A stretch of DNA of 44,010 nt from the NCBI GenBank assembly GCA_029556615.1, contig JAKQDD010000135.1:1-44010 (forward strand), read 5' to 3'. A model generated the notes under the pieces. The model searched no databases and was not told the origin of the DNA. It saw only the letters and a program-made list of their open reading frames with translations. The position numbers and the translations under genes were made by a program. This stretch comes from Verrucomicrobiota bacterium. Lineage in GTDB: Bacteria > Verrucomicrobiota > Verrucomicrobiia > Limisphaerales > J093. Below, in pieces: positions 33,507 to 41,704 of this stretch (its first letter is position 1; every line of letters begins with the position of its first letter).

Positions 33507-33523
33507 AGCATCTCATGTTCCAA
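33507..33523 (-). promoter_or_regulatory. Sigma-54 promoter of the gene at 32718
   Basis: On the minus strand it reads TTGGAACATGAGATGCT, with GG-N10-GC spacing, TGGAAC and TGCT. The predicted start is near 33496. Confidence 0.65.
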
Positions 33524-33850
33524 CTGGCTCATTGGTCTCGATTGAAGTGGTGCAATACGTTGATGGAAAACAGCTTACAAGACATGCTCGACAGGAGAAA
33601 CTCAGCCGTGCTCAGTGGCGCCTCGTTGGGTTCTTTAAGGGCAACCGACACTCAACATCAGGTCGGCGGGTTCGGATCATCGACAAGCATTTTGTGAGCA
33701 GGCATTTAGCTCGCAATGATCTCTGTAAAGGAAACCGACGGCCGGATGCAGCCGAGCAATCTGCTGGCGTTGGAGCCGAGTTGGCGGGTTTCGTTCAAGC
33801 CATCGAGGCCCCTGTCCCTGTAGGCCAAGTCCTCCATCTTTCGAGTTGCG
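33524..33850. other. Gap before the M24 gene, nothing identified
   Basis: No gene, repeat family or promoter could be supported here. The sequence is less GC-rich than its surroundings, and short open frames show no motif. Confidence 0.35.
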
Positions 33851-35089
33851 GTGGCGCCGGGGGAAGGCACCATGGCCGAGGTTGTCATGACATCCAAGGT
33901 TCCTCTCTCTGAGCTGGCGGATCGGATGGAGCGATTCCGGACGGCGATGGACGCGCGCCAGCCCGGCTGGGCTCTGGCCGCGTTCTTCGGTCGGGTCAGC
34001 CAGTACTACCTCACGGGCACCATGCAGGACGGGGTTCTGCTCGTTCCCCGGGATCAGGAGGCTGTCTTCTGGGTGCGCCGGAGCCACGAGCGCGCGCTCG
34101 AGGAGTCGTCGTTCCCGGACATCCGCCCGATGCGGAGCTTCCGGGACGCCGCGCAGGCGCTGCGGTCCCCGGGCCCTCGCCCGGTCATCCACATCGAGGC
34201 GGAGCTCGTCCCCGTGGCGTTGGTCGAGCGGTTCCGGAAGCATTTTCCCTGCGCCGCGGTGGGATCGCTGGACGCGGCGATCGCGGCGGTCCAGGCGATC
34301 AAGAGCCCGTATGAGCTCGCCTTGATCGAACGAACGGGGGCCGCCCACCGCCAGGTCCTCGAGGAGTTCGTCCCCGCCTTGCTCCGCGAGGGGATCAGCG
34401 AGGCGGAATTTGCGTGCGACCTCTATGGCCGGATGGTCCGTGCGGGGCACGAAGGCGTCGTGCGGTTCCACGGGTTCAACGTGGACATCGCCGTGGCGCA
34501 GCTCGGGTTTGGCGTCAATTCCCTATACCCGACCAGTTTTGACGGACCGGGGGGCTGCCGCGGTGTGTCGCCGGCGGCGCCGGTGCTTGGCAGCCGGGAC
34601 CGCACCCTGCGCAAGGGCGACCTGGTGTTCGTCGACACCGGCTTCAGCATGGGCGGTTATTCGACCGACAAGACCATGATCTACGCCTTCGGCGGGCCGA
34701 TCCCCGATGCGGCGCTCGAGGCCCATCGGCGCTGCGTGGATCTCCAGGCCCGGATCGCCGCCGATCTCAAGCCCGGCGCGATCCCGGCCGAGATCTACAC
34801 ACGCACCCTCGAGAGCCTGGACCCGGAGTTCCTGTCCAATTTCATGGGGTTCGGCGACCGCCGGGCCCGCTTTCTCGGGCACGGCGTGGGGTTGTACATT
34901 GACGAACCGCCGGTGTTGGCCGAGGGCTTCGAGGAGCCGCTGACGGAGAACATGGTCCTGGCGCTCGAGCCCAAGAAGGGGATCCCGGAGGTCGGCATGG
35001 TGGGGACGGAGAACACGTACGTGGTCACGCCTGCTGGCGGCCGCAGCCTCACGGGGGCGCTGGCGGGCCCCATACTTGTGCCCGGGTGA
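33851..35089 (+). CDS. M24-family metallopeptidase (Xaa-Pro peptidase-like)
   Basis: The product has up to 412 residues (ATGs at 33851, 33872 and 33887 are all possible). It contains a creatinase-like N-terminal domain (MQDGVLLVPRDQEAVFWVRR) and a pita-bread catalytic domain with all five metal ligands: Asp262 (FVDTGF), Asp273 (STDKT), His344 (LGHGVGL), Glu373 (LALEPK) and Glu387 (GTENTY). This fits Xaa-Pro aminopeptidase/dipeptidase-type enzymes acting in the cytoplasm on proline-containing peptides. It converges with folB, whose stop lies 17 bases beyond. Confidence 0.88.
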   Translation: MAPGEGTMAEVVMTSKVPLSELADRMERFRTAMDARQPGWALAAFFGRVSQYYLTGTMQDGVLLVPRDQEAVFWVRRSHERALEESSFPDIRPMRSFRDAAQALRSPGPRPVIHIEAELVPVALVERFRKHFPCAAVGSLDAAIAAVQAIKSPYELALIERTGAAHRQVLEEFVPALLREGISEAEFACDLYGRMVRAGHEGVVRFHGFNVDIAVAQLGFGVNSLYPTSFDGPGGCRGVSPAAPVLGSRDRTLRKGDLVFVDTGFSMGGYSTDKTMIYAFGGPIPDAALEAHRRCVDLQARIAADLKPGAIPAEIYTRTLESLDPEFLSNFMGFGDRRARFLGHGVGLYIDEPPVLAEGFEEPLTENMVLALEPKKGIPEVGMVGTENTYVVTPAGGRSLTGALAGPILVPG

Positions 35090-35106
35090 CCGGTGCGCCG
35101 GTGCGG

Positions 35107-35454
35107 TCACATCGGCCGCACCACGCGGACGGCGACGCAGCGGGTCTGGGGCAGGACGAATTTCTTCACCTCGACCGTCACCGACAAGGCGCCAAACTCG
35201 CGCAGCACGAGCTCCGCGATTTCCGAAGCGAGCGTCTCGATCAGGTACCAGCTGCGGGCGGTACTGAACTCGGCCACGCGCTGGGCGACCACTTGATAGT
35301 CAATGCTCCATCGGACATCGTCCCGGGCCACCGCCGTGACGAGGTCCACCGTCATTTCGAGGGTCACCAGCAGACGCTGGGGCTTGGCCCGCTCCTCGTC
35401 CGGCACCCCGATGCAGCAGGAGACTTCCAGCTCCTGGATTGTAATCGTACCCAT
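35107..35454 (-). CDS. folB: Dihydroneopterin aldolase
   Basis: The product has 115 residues: MGTITIQELEVSCCIGVPDE, ERAKPQRLLVTLEM, the WSIDYQVVAQRV segment with the conserved Tyr, YLIETLASEIAELVL with the substrate-anchoring Glu, and VEVKKFVLP with the catalytic-type Lys. These are the standard FolB features. The enzyme converts dihydroneopterin to hydroxymethyl-dihydropterin and glycolaldehyde in folate synthesis. The ATG follows the TGA of the upstream HAD-Nudix gene with no intervening base (TGAATG), so the two are translationally coupled and probably act in one pathway. Confidence 0.92.
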   Translation of the reverse strand: MGTITIQELEVSCCIGVPDEERAKPQRLLVTLEMTVDLVTAVARDDVRWSIDYQVVAQRVAEFSTARSWYLIETLASEIAELVLREFGALSVTVEVKKFVLPQTRCVAVRVVRPM

Positions 35455-36534
35455 TCAAAGCCCTTCCGATCGGCGATCCAACACCGCCCGCACCAGCGTG
35501 CGCGTCGGCTGGTTCAAATCCAGCGCCAGCGCTTCCTTCGGCAGGATCCACCGGTGGTCCTGCGCCTCCGCGTTCAACCGGACCTCGGCCGGTTCCACAC
35601 ACCGCGCGGTGTAGTTCAACAGCAGGAAGTGCGCCTCCTTGTAGAACTCCCGCGAGCGAATGCAATCCTGAACCATCACGAACGTGACGTGGTTCACCTC
35701 GAGGTTGGTCTCCTCGCGCACCTCCCTGCGCAGCGCGTCCACGGCCCGCTCCCCGTACCGGATCTTGCCGCCGGGTATCCCCCACAGGCCCGACCACTTC
35801 CGGGTCCGAACCAGCAGCACACGACCCGCGGCATCGAACACCAACCCGCCCACGGTCCCCACCGGAACGCCCGAGGTCCCGCTGCGACCGGGCGGGAGCG
35901 TCCACTCGAATCCCTGACGTTCGAGCATCTCCTGCAGCTCGCCCAAGTGCTCGACGATCAGGTCCGGATGGCTCGCCCGAAGCTGGGGGAGGGTGTTGTA
36001 CCCGGTCAGCACCGCGCACGCCCGGACCCCGCCATGATGCGCCGTCTCGATGTCATGTTCCATGTCGCCCACAAACACCGTCTCGCCAGGGGCCAGCTGG
36101 TGCCGCTGCAGAATCTCGCGAATCTTGGTCCGCTTGTCCCAGACCTCGACGTAGGGGTGCTCGATGTAAACGCCAAAACCCGTCTCTGCCGCCTGCGCCG
36201 CGTAGTGCTCCCGATGCACGCTGCTCAACAGGAACGTCCGGAGCCCGCGGCCGCGGCAGAACTCGAGGAATTCCCGCGCGTGGGGGATCTCCTCGACCCG
36301 ATGCTGGCATTGGCGGAACGCCCCGTGAAACCAGGCTTCGAGCTGGGCCTGCGGCACCCCGGGCACATACCGCTCGTAGAACCGCTGGAACGGCAGGCAG
36401 AACTCCGCCTGGAACTGCTCCCGCGTCATCTCCGGCACCCCCGCCATCCGGAACACGTGATTGCTCGCCTGCAAGACCGCGGGCAAATCATCGACCAGCG
36501 TCCCCGACCAGTCGAAGATGATGTTCCGAATCAC
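35455..36534 (-). CDS. HAD phosphatase-Nudix hydrolase fusion
   Basis: The product has 359 residues from GTG 36534 (ATG 36570 and GTG 36588 are in-frame alternatives). Residues 1-200 form a phosphoglycolate-phosphatase-like HAD domain: motif I FDWSGTLVDD (Asp8; the usual second Asp is Ser10), motif II FLLSS, motif IV VGDMEHDIE. Residues about 222-355 form a Nudix domain with the full box at 255-278 (GG...GE...REVREE). The zero-gap junction to folB suggests the fusion performs the pyrophosphatase and phosphatase steps between dihydroneopterin triphosphate and dihydroneopterin. That is an inference; general housecleaning or ADP-ribose-type Nudix activity is the alternative. Ser10 instead of Asp is a caution for phosphatase activity. 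Confidence 0.85.
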   Translation of the reverse strand: MIRNIIFDWSGTLVDDLPAVLQASNHVFRMAGVPEMTREQFQAEFCLPFQRFYERYVPGVPQAQLEAWFHGAFRQCQHRVEEIPHAREFLEFCRGRGLRTFLLSSVHREHYAAQAAETGFGVYIEHPYVEVWDKRTKIREILQRHQLAPGETVFVGDMEHDIETAHHGGVRACAVLTGYNTLPQLRASHPDLIVEHLGELQEMLERQGFEWTLPPGRSGTSGVPVGTVGGLVFDAAGRVLLVRTRKWSGLWGIPGGKIRYGERAVDALRREVREETNLEVNHVTFVMVQDCIRSREFYKEAHFLLLNYTARCVEPAEVRLNAEAQDHRWILPKEALALDLNQPTRTLVRAVLDRRSEGL

Positions 36535-36588
36535 GCGCGAGTGTAGGCCCGCCCCCGGCGGCGGCGCCATGAAAAACCCCCGTGCCAC

Positions 36589-36704
36589 CCGGATCCTCGC
36601 CTAACGTGTGGGCGCGAACGTTCGCCATCGGCTCGTGGTGGGTTTTTGCCTTGTAGGCGCGTGGGGTGTCGGCTCCGGGTTGGCCCGCCCGCTGGCGGGC
36701 GGGC
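36589..36704. repeat. Repeat C copy 2 and GC hairpin
   Basis: Bases 36589-36680 match 32435-32530. It is followed by a perfect hairpin gcccgcccgc / gcgggcgggc (36683-36704, 2-base loop) and another, gcccgccctgggggcgggc, at about 36728-36746. Bases 36760-36870 contain an imperfect gggcggctcaagg / ggttgagccgc pair. No gene lies between 36600 and 37070. Confidence 0.65.
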
Positions 36705-36879
36705 GCTATAGGGTTTGGAGGGAATGGGCCCGCCCTGGGGGCGGGCTATCAAATCCGCGAAAACCCCGGACTGGGCGGCTCAAGGCGCCTGGTCAAGCCC
36801 AGGAGGTTGAGCCGCAAAGGACGCTTACGCGCGGATCCGGGTGCCAAAAACCCCGTTGCCAGCTGGCAATACACACACT

Positions 36880-37057
36880 AGAGTCCTCGACCTGTGGAAT
36901 ATGCGGTCAACAGGTCAAGTTTGGCCCCTGCTGTTCCAAGCCTTCCCTCCTTCCGTCGAGGACTCTGCATTAGCGAGGCGCGGAAGAGAGGGTGGGCAAG
37001 CACAGCAGGCTCTTTATGTCCGTGGGGACTCGACTGAGTCTGAGGCGCGCCTCGCTA
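36880..37057 (+). mobile_element. Composite inverted-repeat element, copy 2 (modules A+B)
   Basis: Module A 36880-36966 (87 bp; agagtcctcgac with gtcgaggactct), spacer gcat, module B 36971-37057 (87 bp; tagcgaggcgcg with cgcgcctcgcta). The right end is 13 bases before the metY ATG, so the element forms most of the upstream region of that gene. It is the most regular copy. Confidence 0.8.
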
Positions 37058-37070
37058 GTTTGACTGATCG

Positions 37071-38360
37071 ATGAAATTCGAAACGCTTTGTCTTCATGGC
37101 GGCACGCAGCCGGACCCGACGACGCTCTCTCGCGCGATTCCGGTCGTCCGGACCGCCTCGTACGCCTTTCGCAACACCGAGCACGCCGCCCGGCTGTTTG
37201 CGCTGCAGGAGCTTGGCAACATCTACACGCGGCTGATGAATCCGACGACGGACGCGCTCGAGCGGCGGGTGGCGCTGCTCGAGGGTGCGCCGGAGATGGG
37301 GGCGCTGGCTCTCGCCTCGGGCACCAGCGCGATCTTCTATGCCGTCATCAACCTGGCGCAGGCGGGCGACAACATTGTCAGCGCCCGGAATCTCTACGGC
37401 GGCACCTACACGCAGTTCCACGACCTCCTGCCGGCCCTTGGGATCACGGTGAAGCTCGTCGATTCGCGGGACCCGCAGAACTTCGCGCGGGCCGTGGACG
37501 ACCGGACGCGCGCGTTGTACTGCGAGACGGTCTCCAACCCGGCGCTCGAGGTTGTCGATCTCGAGGCGGTCTCGCAGATCGCGCGGGCGCGGGGGTTGCC
37601 GCTGATTGTGGATTCGACGTTTTCGACGCCGCACCTGACCCGTCCCCTGGAGCACGGGGCCGACGTGGTGGTGCATTCCCTCACCAAGTGGTTCGGGGGA
37701 CACGGGACCGGGATCGGCGGCATCGTGGTGGACGGCGGCCGCTTCCCATGGGCCGCCGGCCGGCATCCGCTCTACACGACGCCTGACACCAGTTATCATG
37801 GGTTGCGTTGGGGTTTGGACCTGCCTGAGCCCCTGCGGCCGCTGGCGTTCATCCTTCGCATGCGCACGGTGCCCCTGCGGAATCTCGGGGCCTGCATCGC
37901 GCCGGACAACTCGTGGATGTTCCTGCAGGGGATCGAGACCCTGGCGCTGAGGGTCGAGCGCCACTGTGCGAACGCGCGGGCGGTGGCGGAACACCTCGCG
38001 CGCCACCCGGCGGTCGCCTGGGTCCGGTATCCGGGGTTGCCGTCCGACCCGATGCATGCGCTGAACCAGAAGTACCTGCGGGGCCAGGGGGGGTCGATGG
38101 TGGTGTTTGGGATCCGGGGCGGCCGGGAAGCGGGCGGCAGGTTCATCGATGCTCTCCGTCTCATCTCGCACGTGGCGAACGTTGGCGACGCCAAGACCCT
38201 GGCGATCCACCCGGCGACGACCACCCATTCCCAGCTCGATGAGGCCCAGCAGCGGGACGCGGGCATCACGCCCGAGCTGGTCCGGCTGAGCATCGGGATC
38301 GAGCACAAGGACGACATCCTCGAGGACATCGATCAGGCGCTGGCGAAGGCTGCCGCTTGA
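37071..38360 (+). CDS. metY: O-acetylhomoserine sulfhydrylase (MetY)
   Basis: The product has 429 residues and is a PLP-dependent Cys/Met metabolism enzyme: FETLCLHGGTQPDPTT at the start, SARNLYGGTYTQF, CETVSNPALEVVDLEA, IVDSTFSTPHLTRPLEHGAD, and the PLP lysine Lys206 in VHSLTKWFGGHG. The C-terminal RLSIGIEHKDDILEDIDQAL is typical of the family. It forms homocysteine from O-acetylhomoserine and sulfide in the cytoplasm. The next gene, metX, makes its substrate and begins about 100 bases downstream, so the two form a methionine biosynthesis unit. A composite repeat element lies immediately before the ATG. Confidence 0.93.
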   Translation: MKFETLCLHGGTQPDPTTLSRAIPVVRTASYAFRNTEHAARLFALQELGNIYTRLMNPTTDALERRVALLEGAPEMGALALASGTSAIFYAVINLAQAGDNIVSARNLYGGTYTQFHDLLPALGITVKLVDSRDPQNFARAVDDRTRALYCETVSNPALEVVDLEAVSQIARARGLPLIVDSTFSTPHLTRPLEHGADVVVHSLTKWFGGHGTGIGGIVVDGGRFPWAAGRHPLYTTPDTSYHGLRWGLDLPEPLRPLAFILRMRTVPLRNLGACIAPDNSWMFLQGIETLALRVERHCANARAVAEHLARHPAVAWVRYPGLPSDPMHALNQKYLRGQGGSMVVFGIRGGREAGGRFIDALRLISHVANVGDAKTLAIHPATTTHSQLDEAQQRDAGITPELVRLSIGIEHKDDILEDIDQALAKAAA

Positions 38361-38464
38361 CTCGCGGAGCAGGCTGCGGGCAGGCTGGACCGCAGGATCG
38401 CCGATCCCGACCGGGAACCGGCCCTGGGGTTTGGGTGTGGGGCGATCCCCGGACCGAAGTCAAC

Positions 38465-39661
38465 ATGCGAAAACCGTCGAGAGAGAGAACCGCGTCCTCA
38501 TCCGGCGCCGGGGGCCGCCGCAACCGGGTGCGCACGGAGTTCTTCGATCACCGGAGCACCAGGAACCCGCTCGAGCTGCGCGTCGGCGGCACTCTCGATC
38601 GTTTCACGCTCGCGTATGAAGCCTACGGGCGGATGAATGCGGACCGCTCGAATGTGATCCTGCTGTTCCACGCGATGACGGGGAGTCAGCATGCGGCCGG
38701 GTTCAACCCGGACGTGCCGGGTCTCGACGGGCGCTGGACGGACGAAGTGCAGGAGGGATGGTGGAACGGCTTTATCGGCCCGGGCAGGGCCCTGGACACC
38801 CGGGAGTTCTGCGTGTTGTGCGTGAACTACCTGGGCGGGTGTTACGGTTCGACGGGGCCGGCCTCGGTGAATCCGGCGACCGGTCGCCGCTGGGGCCCCG
38901 CGTTTCCCGTGCTCCGGATGAGCGACATCATCGACTCCCAGATGCGGCTCCTGGACGCGTTGGGCATCCGGAAGCTGCACGCTGTCGTGGGAGCCTCGAT
39001 CGGCGGGTTCCTCTGCCTGCTCACCGCCACGCGCCATCCCCAGCGCGTCAGTCGCGTCATCCCCATCGGCACCGGCGTCGAGACCAGCATCTACCAGCGC
39101 ATCATCAACTTCGAGCAGATCACCGCGATCGAGAGCGACCCGCACTTCCGGGGCGGCGACTACTACGACGGGCCGGGACCGGAACGGGGACTCGCGCTCG
39201 CCCGGCGAATCGCCCACAAGACCTTCGTGTCGCTCGAAGCGCTCCGGGAGCGGGCCCGCAGCGAGGTCGTCAGCCACAAGCCCCCTCACGGATGGTACGA
39301 AATGAACCATCCGGTCGAGTCCTACATGCTCCATCAGGGGGACAAGTTCGTGCGCCGCTTCGACGCCAACACCTACCTCCGCATCCTCGACGCCTGGCAG
39401 TGGTTCGATCTCCCCTCCGAAGCCGGCGCCGCGGATTTCGCCGGGCTCTTCGAGCGGTGCCGGAACCAGGAGTTCCTCGTGTTCAGCATCGACTCGGATC
39501 TCTCGTTCTATCCGCCCGAGCAAGCCCGGCTCGTGCAGCTTCTCAAGCGGGCGCATGTGCCTGTCATGTGGATCACGGTGCACTCGGACAAGGGGCATGA
39601 TTCCTTCCTGATCGAGCCGAAGCTGTTCGCCCCGCACCTGCACCAGATCCTTAGCCACTGA
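38465..39661 (+). CDS. metX: Homoserine O-acetyltransferase (MetX)
   Basis: The product has 398 residues from ATG 38465; an in-frame TTG at 38357 would overlap metY but adds a proline- and glycine-rich leader unlike the family. It has an alpha/beta hydrolase fold: LLFHAMTGSQHAAG, CVNYLGGCYGSTGPASVNP, the nucleophile Ser178 in VGASIGGF, the acid in FSIDSDLSFYPPEQ and the histidine in GHDSFLIE. These are the MetX catalytic triad surroundings. The enzyme acetylates homoserine using acetyl-CoA (or succinyl-CoA in some relatives; the sequence alone does not decide). It follows metY in the same orientation. Confidence 0.92.
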   Translation: MRKPSRERTASSSGAGGRRNRVRTEFFDHRSTRNPLELRVGGTLDRFTLAYEAYGRMNADRSNVILLFHAMTGSQHAAGFNPDVPGLDGRWTDEVQEGWWNGFIGPGRALDTREFCVLCVNYLGGCYGSTGPASVNPATGRRWGPAFPVLRMSDIIDSQMRLLDALGIRKLHAVVGASIGGFLCLLTATRHPQRVSRVIPIGTGVETSIYQRIINFEQITAIESDPHFRGGDYYDGPGPERGLALARRIAHKTFVSLEALRERARSEVVSHKPPHGWYEMNHPVESYMLHQGDKFVRRFDANTYLRILDAWQWFDLPSEAGAADFAGLFERCRNQEFLVFSIDSDLSFYPPEQARLVQLLKRAHVPVMWITVHSDKGHDSFLIEPKLFAPHLHQILSH

Positions 39662-39701
39662 CACGCCCGGGGCGCCGCCCCCCCCCGCCGCCCGCACCCC
39701 C

Positions 39702-40469
39702 ATGAAACCGCTGCTGCTGCCCCTCACGGAGCCTCTCGGATTCCTCTGGGTGGCGCTTGTGCTCTGGGGGGTGGTGCTTCTGGGCCGCCGACACGGGCGC
39801 GCCGCCGCTGTCGCCCTCGTCACCGCCGTGGTCCTCTCCCTCGTCGGCGCCACCCGAATCCCGACGCGCCTGCTGGCCTCGCTCGAGCGTCCGTATGCCG
39901 GCGTGACGATCGATCGCGTGCAACCGGCGGACGCCGTGGTCATGCTGGGCGGCATTTTGCGGCAATCGGCACCCGAACCGCTCGGCTTTGACCTGGGAAC
40001 GCCGGCGGACCGGGTGATGGCCGCGCTCGAGCTGGTCCGCCGCGGCAAGGCCAGAGTTCTCGTGCTGGGAGGCGGGGGCCAGGGTCCGCGGGGCGGTCCT
40101 CCGGCTGAAGGGGAGCTTCTGCTGCGTTGGCTGAACGCCTGGGGTCTGACGAATGCGCCGATCCACCTCCTTGGGATCTGCAAGAACACGCGCGACGAAG
40201 CCGAGCGCACGCTCGAGTTGATGCGCCAGCACCGGTGGAAACGCGTGCTCCTGGTCACCTCCGCCGGCCATATGCGCCGCGCCGAGGCCGTGTTCCGACG
40301 CCTGTCGATCCCCGTCCAGGTGGTGCCCTGCGACTTCGTCGGCCTCACGACCCTGCAGTACCCGGCTTCGCCGACTCCACTGCCGCGGATCGAGGGTTTC
40401 CAGCATCTCTCCCTGTACGCCTACGAGGTCCTTGGCTGGTGGCTTTACCGGCTGCGCGGCTGGGTGTGA
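39702..40469 (+). CDS. YdcF family (DUF218) membrane protein
   Basis: The product has 255 residues. Two N-terminal membrane helices (about 10-27 and 35-50) are followed by the DUF218 core: DAVVMLGGILRQ, VLVLGGGGQGPRGG, the NTRDEAERTLELM motif, and VLLVTSAGHMRRAEAVFRRL, all characteristic of YdcF/ElyC/SanA proteins. ElyC of E. coli affects cell-envelope precursor synthesis, but the precise reaction of the family is unresolved. The gene follows metX by 40 bases. It shares the family, but little sequence, with the protein at 485. Confidence 0.87.
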   Translation: MKPLLLPLTEPLGFLWVALVLWGVVLLGRRHGRAAAVALVTAVVLSLVGATRIPTRLLASLERPYAGVTIDRVQPADAVVMLGGILRQSAPEPLGFDLGTPADRVMAALELVRRGKARVLVLGGGGQGPRGGPPAEGELLLRWLNAWGLTNAPIHLLGICKNTRDEAERTLELMRQHRWKRVLLVTSAGHMRRAEAVFRRLSIPVQVVPCDFVGLTTLQYPASPTPLPRIEGFQHLSLYAYEVLGWWLYRLRGWV

Positions 40470-40489
40470 TGATTGGGAGCGGGGGGTTC

Positions 40490-41610
40490 TCACCGGGACG
40501 GGGTTCGCTCGAGTGGCGCCTGCGATTCGGCAACCGTCGCCGGCCGGGGCCAGACCCAGTCGCGCCCGTTGCAGGGCCAACCCCGGCTGTTGTTGGGTTC
40601 CCCAGGCCGGACATCCCCGTCATCGTCCCGGCCGTCGCCGCCCACAGAGTACAACGTGAATGAGCCGTCCTCGAAAACCCGGTAGCGCAGCGGCGCGCCG
40701 TCGGCGCGGGGTTCGGGGCTGCGTCCTTTCTCCCCTGCCCGACGGCCAGCCGCCGGCGGGCGACATTGATCTGTTCCTGCAGCGCTCGACAGTAGAATTC
40801 CTCGTCGGCATCGAGCCACGCGACTCGCCACAGGCAGGCTCCGGTGAACGTCCGGGTCTCGGTCAGGCTCGCCCGGAACCGGTTGAAGCCCGGCACGCCC
40901 CGCGAGAGCAGATCCAGGAGGGCCGAGTCGGAACCGTCCGGTCTCAGGTTGGCGCCCGCGGCGGCAAGGGCCCTCATCCCCGCCCGCAAGTCACGGCGGG
41001 CGAGACCGAAGACGGCATGGCTCCAGAAGGCCCGCTCCAATTCTGGGCTGCGTTGATGCAGCCGAAGATGTCGATCACCAGCATGTTCGGCCCGGCGGCG
41101 TAATCCGGTGCCAGCACCCAATCGCGCTGCCGCAGGGTCTCGAGGATGTGCCTTGCCAGCGCGGGAGCGGAGGCCACTTGCGCCTCGAGCTCAGCCCACG
41201 TGTTCGTACCCCATGGCACCCGGTCGTCGGGGGTCTCGCGCCAAACCACGACCGCCCGGCCCGGCAGGGTGCAGCGGTAGCGCCAGTCGTCGCCTTGGTA
41301 TTGCAGACTCCGAAGCTCGCCCCAGCGGAGCAGCGATTCGATTTGCCCCGGGTTCAGCCCCCTCTTGCCCGCGGGTGGCGGCGGCACCAATTCCGCCAGA
41401 TCCCCGCCGCACCAGGGAAGCGCTCCCCCCTCGCACGCCGTGGGCCAGAGTCTGCCGGTGATTTCCGGGTCCGGTACGCCATGTGGGTCAATTTCAATGG
41501 ACCGCTCGAAGTCGGCGGCAGCGGCTCGACTCAGATCACCGCCGGCGGCTACAGAATGAGGCCTCGGCCTTCGCTGAAGCTGTGGCGGACAGGCGAGGAC
41601 GCCCGTGTCC
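40490..41610 (-). pseudogene. Frame-shifted remnant of a secreted-type PVC protein
   Basis: Protein-like sequence runs on the minus strand through three frames. From about 41600 to 41045: LQYQGDDWRYRCTLPGRAVV, WGTNTWAELEAQVASAPALA, LVIDIFGCINAAQ. After a shift near 41045: ERAFWSHAVFGLARRDLR, GVPGFNRFRASLTETRTF, EEFYCRALQEQINVARRRL. After a second shift near 40720: APLRYRVFEDGSFTLYSVGG, DGRDDDGD, then DWVWPRPA. The closing motif is common at the C-termini of uncharacterised PVC proteins. Two frameshifts (or two sequencing errors) break the gene. Its start is not clear; the first frame stays open to 41723. Function unknown. Confidence 0.65.
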
Positions 41611-41704
41611 CGCCAACCTGCAGTCCGGGTCTCGCGATCAACAGGGTGGTGTGAACCCAACGATCCGTGTACACTCCCCTGCAACAGCTGGAGCGATTCG
41701 AGCC

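Noticed and set aside
36880..37057. SAM-type riboswitch before metY
   Set aside because: The segment is a mobile composite also found before an SGNH gene and after a GH32 gene, and it shows no riboswitch-like core that I can recognise.
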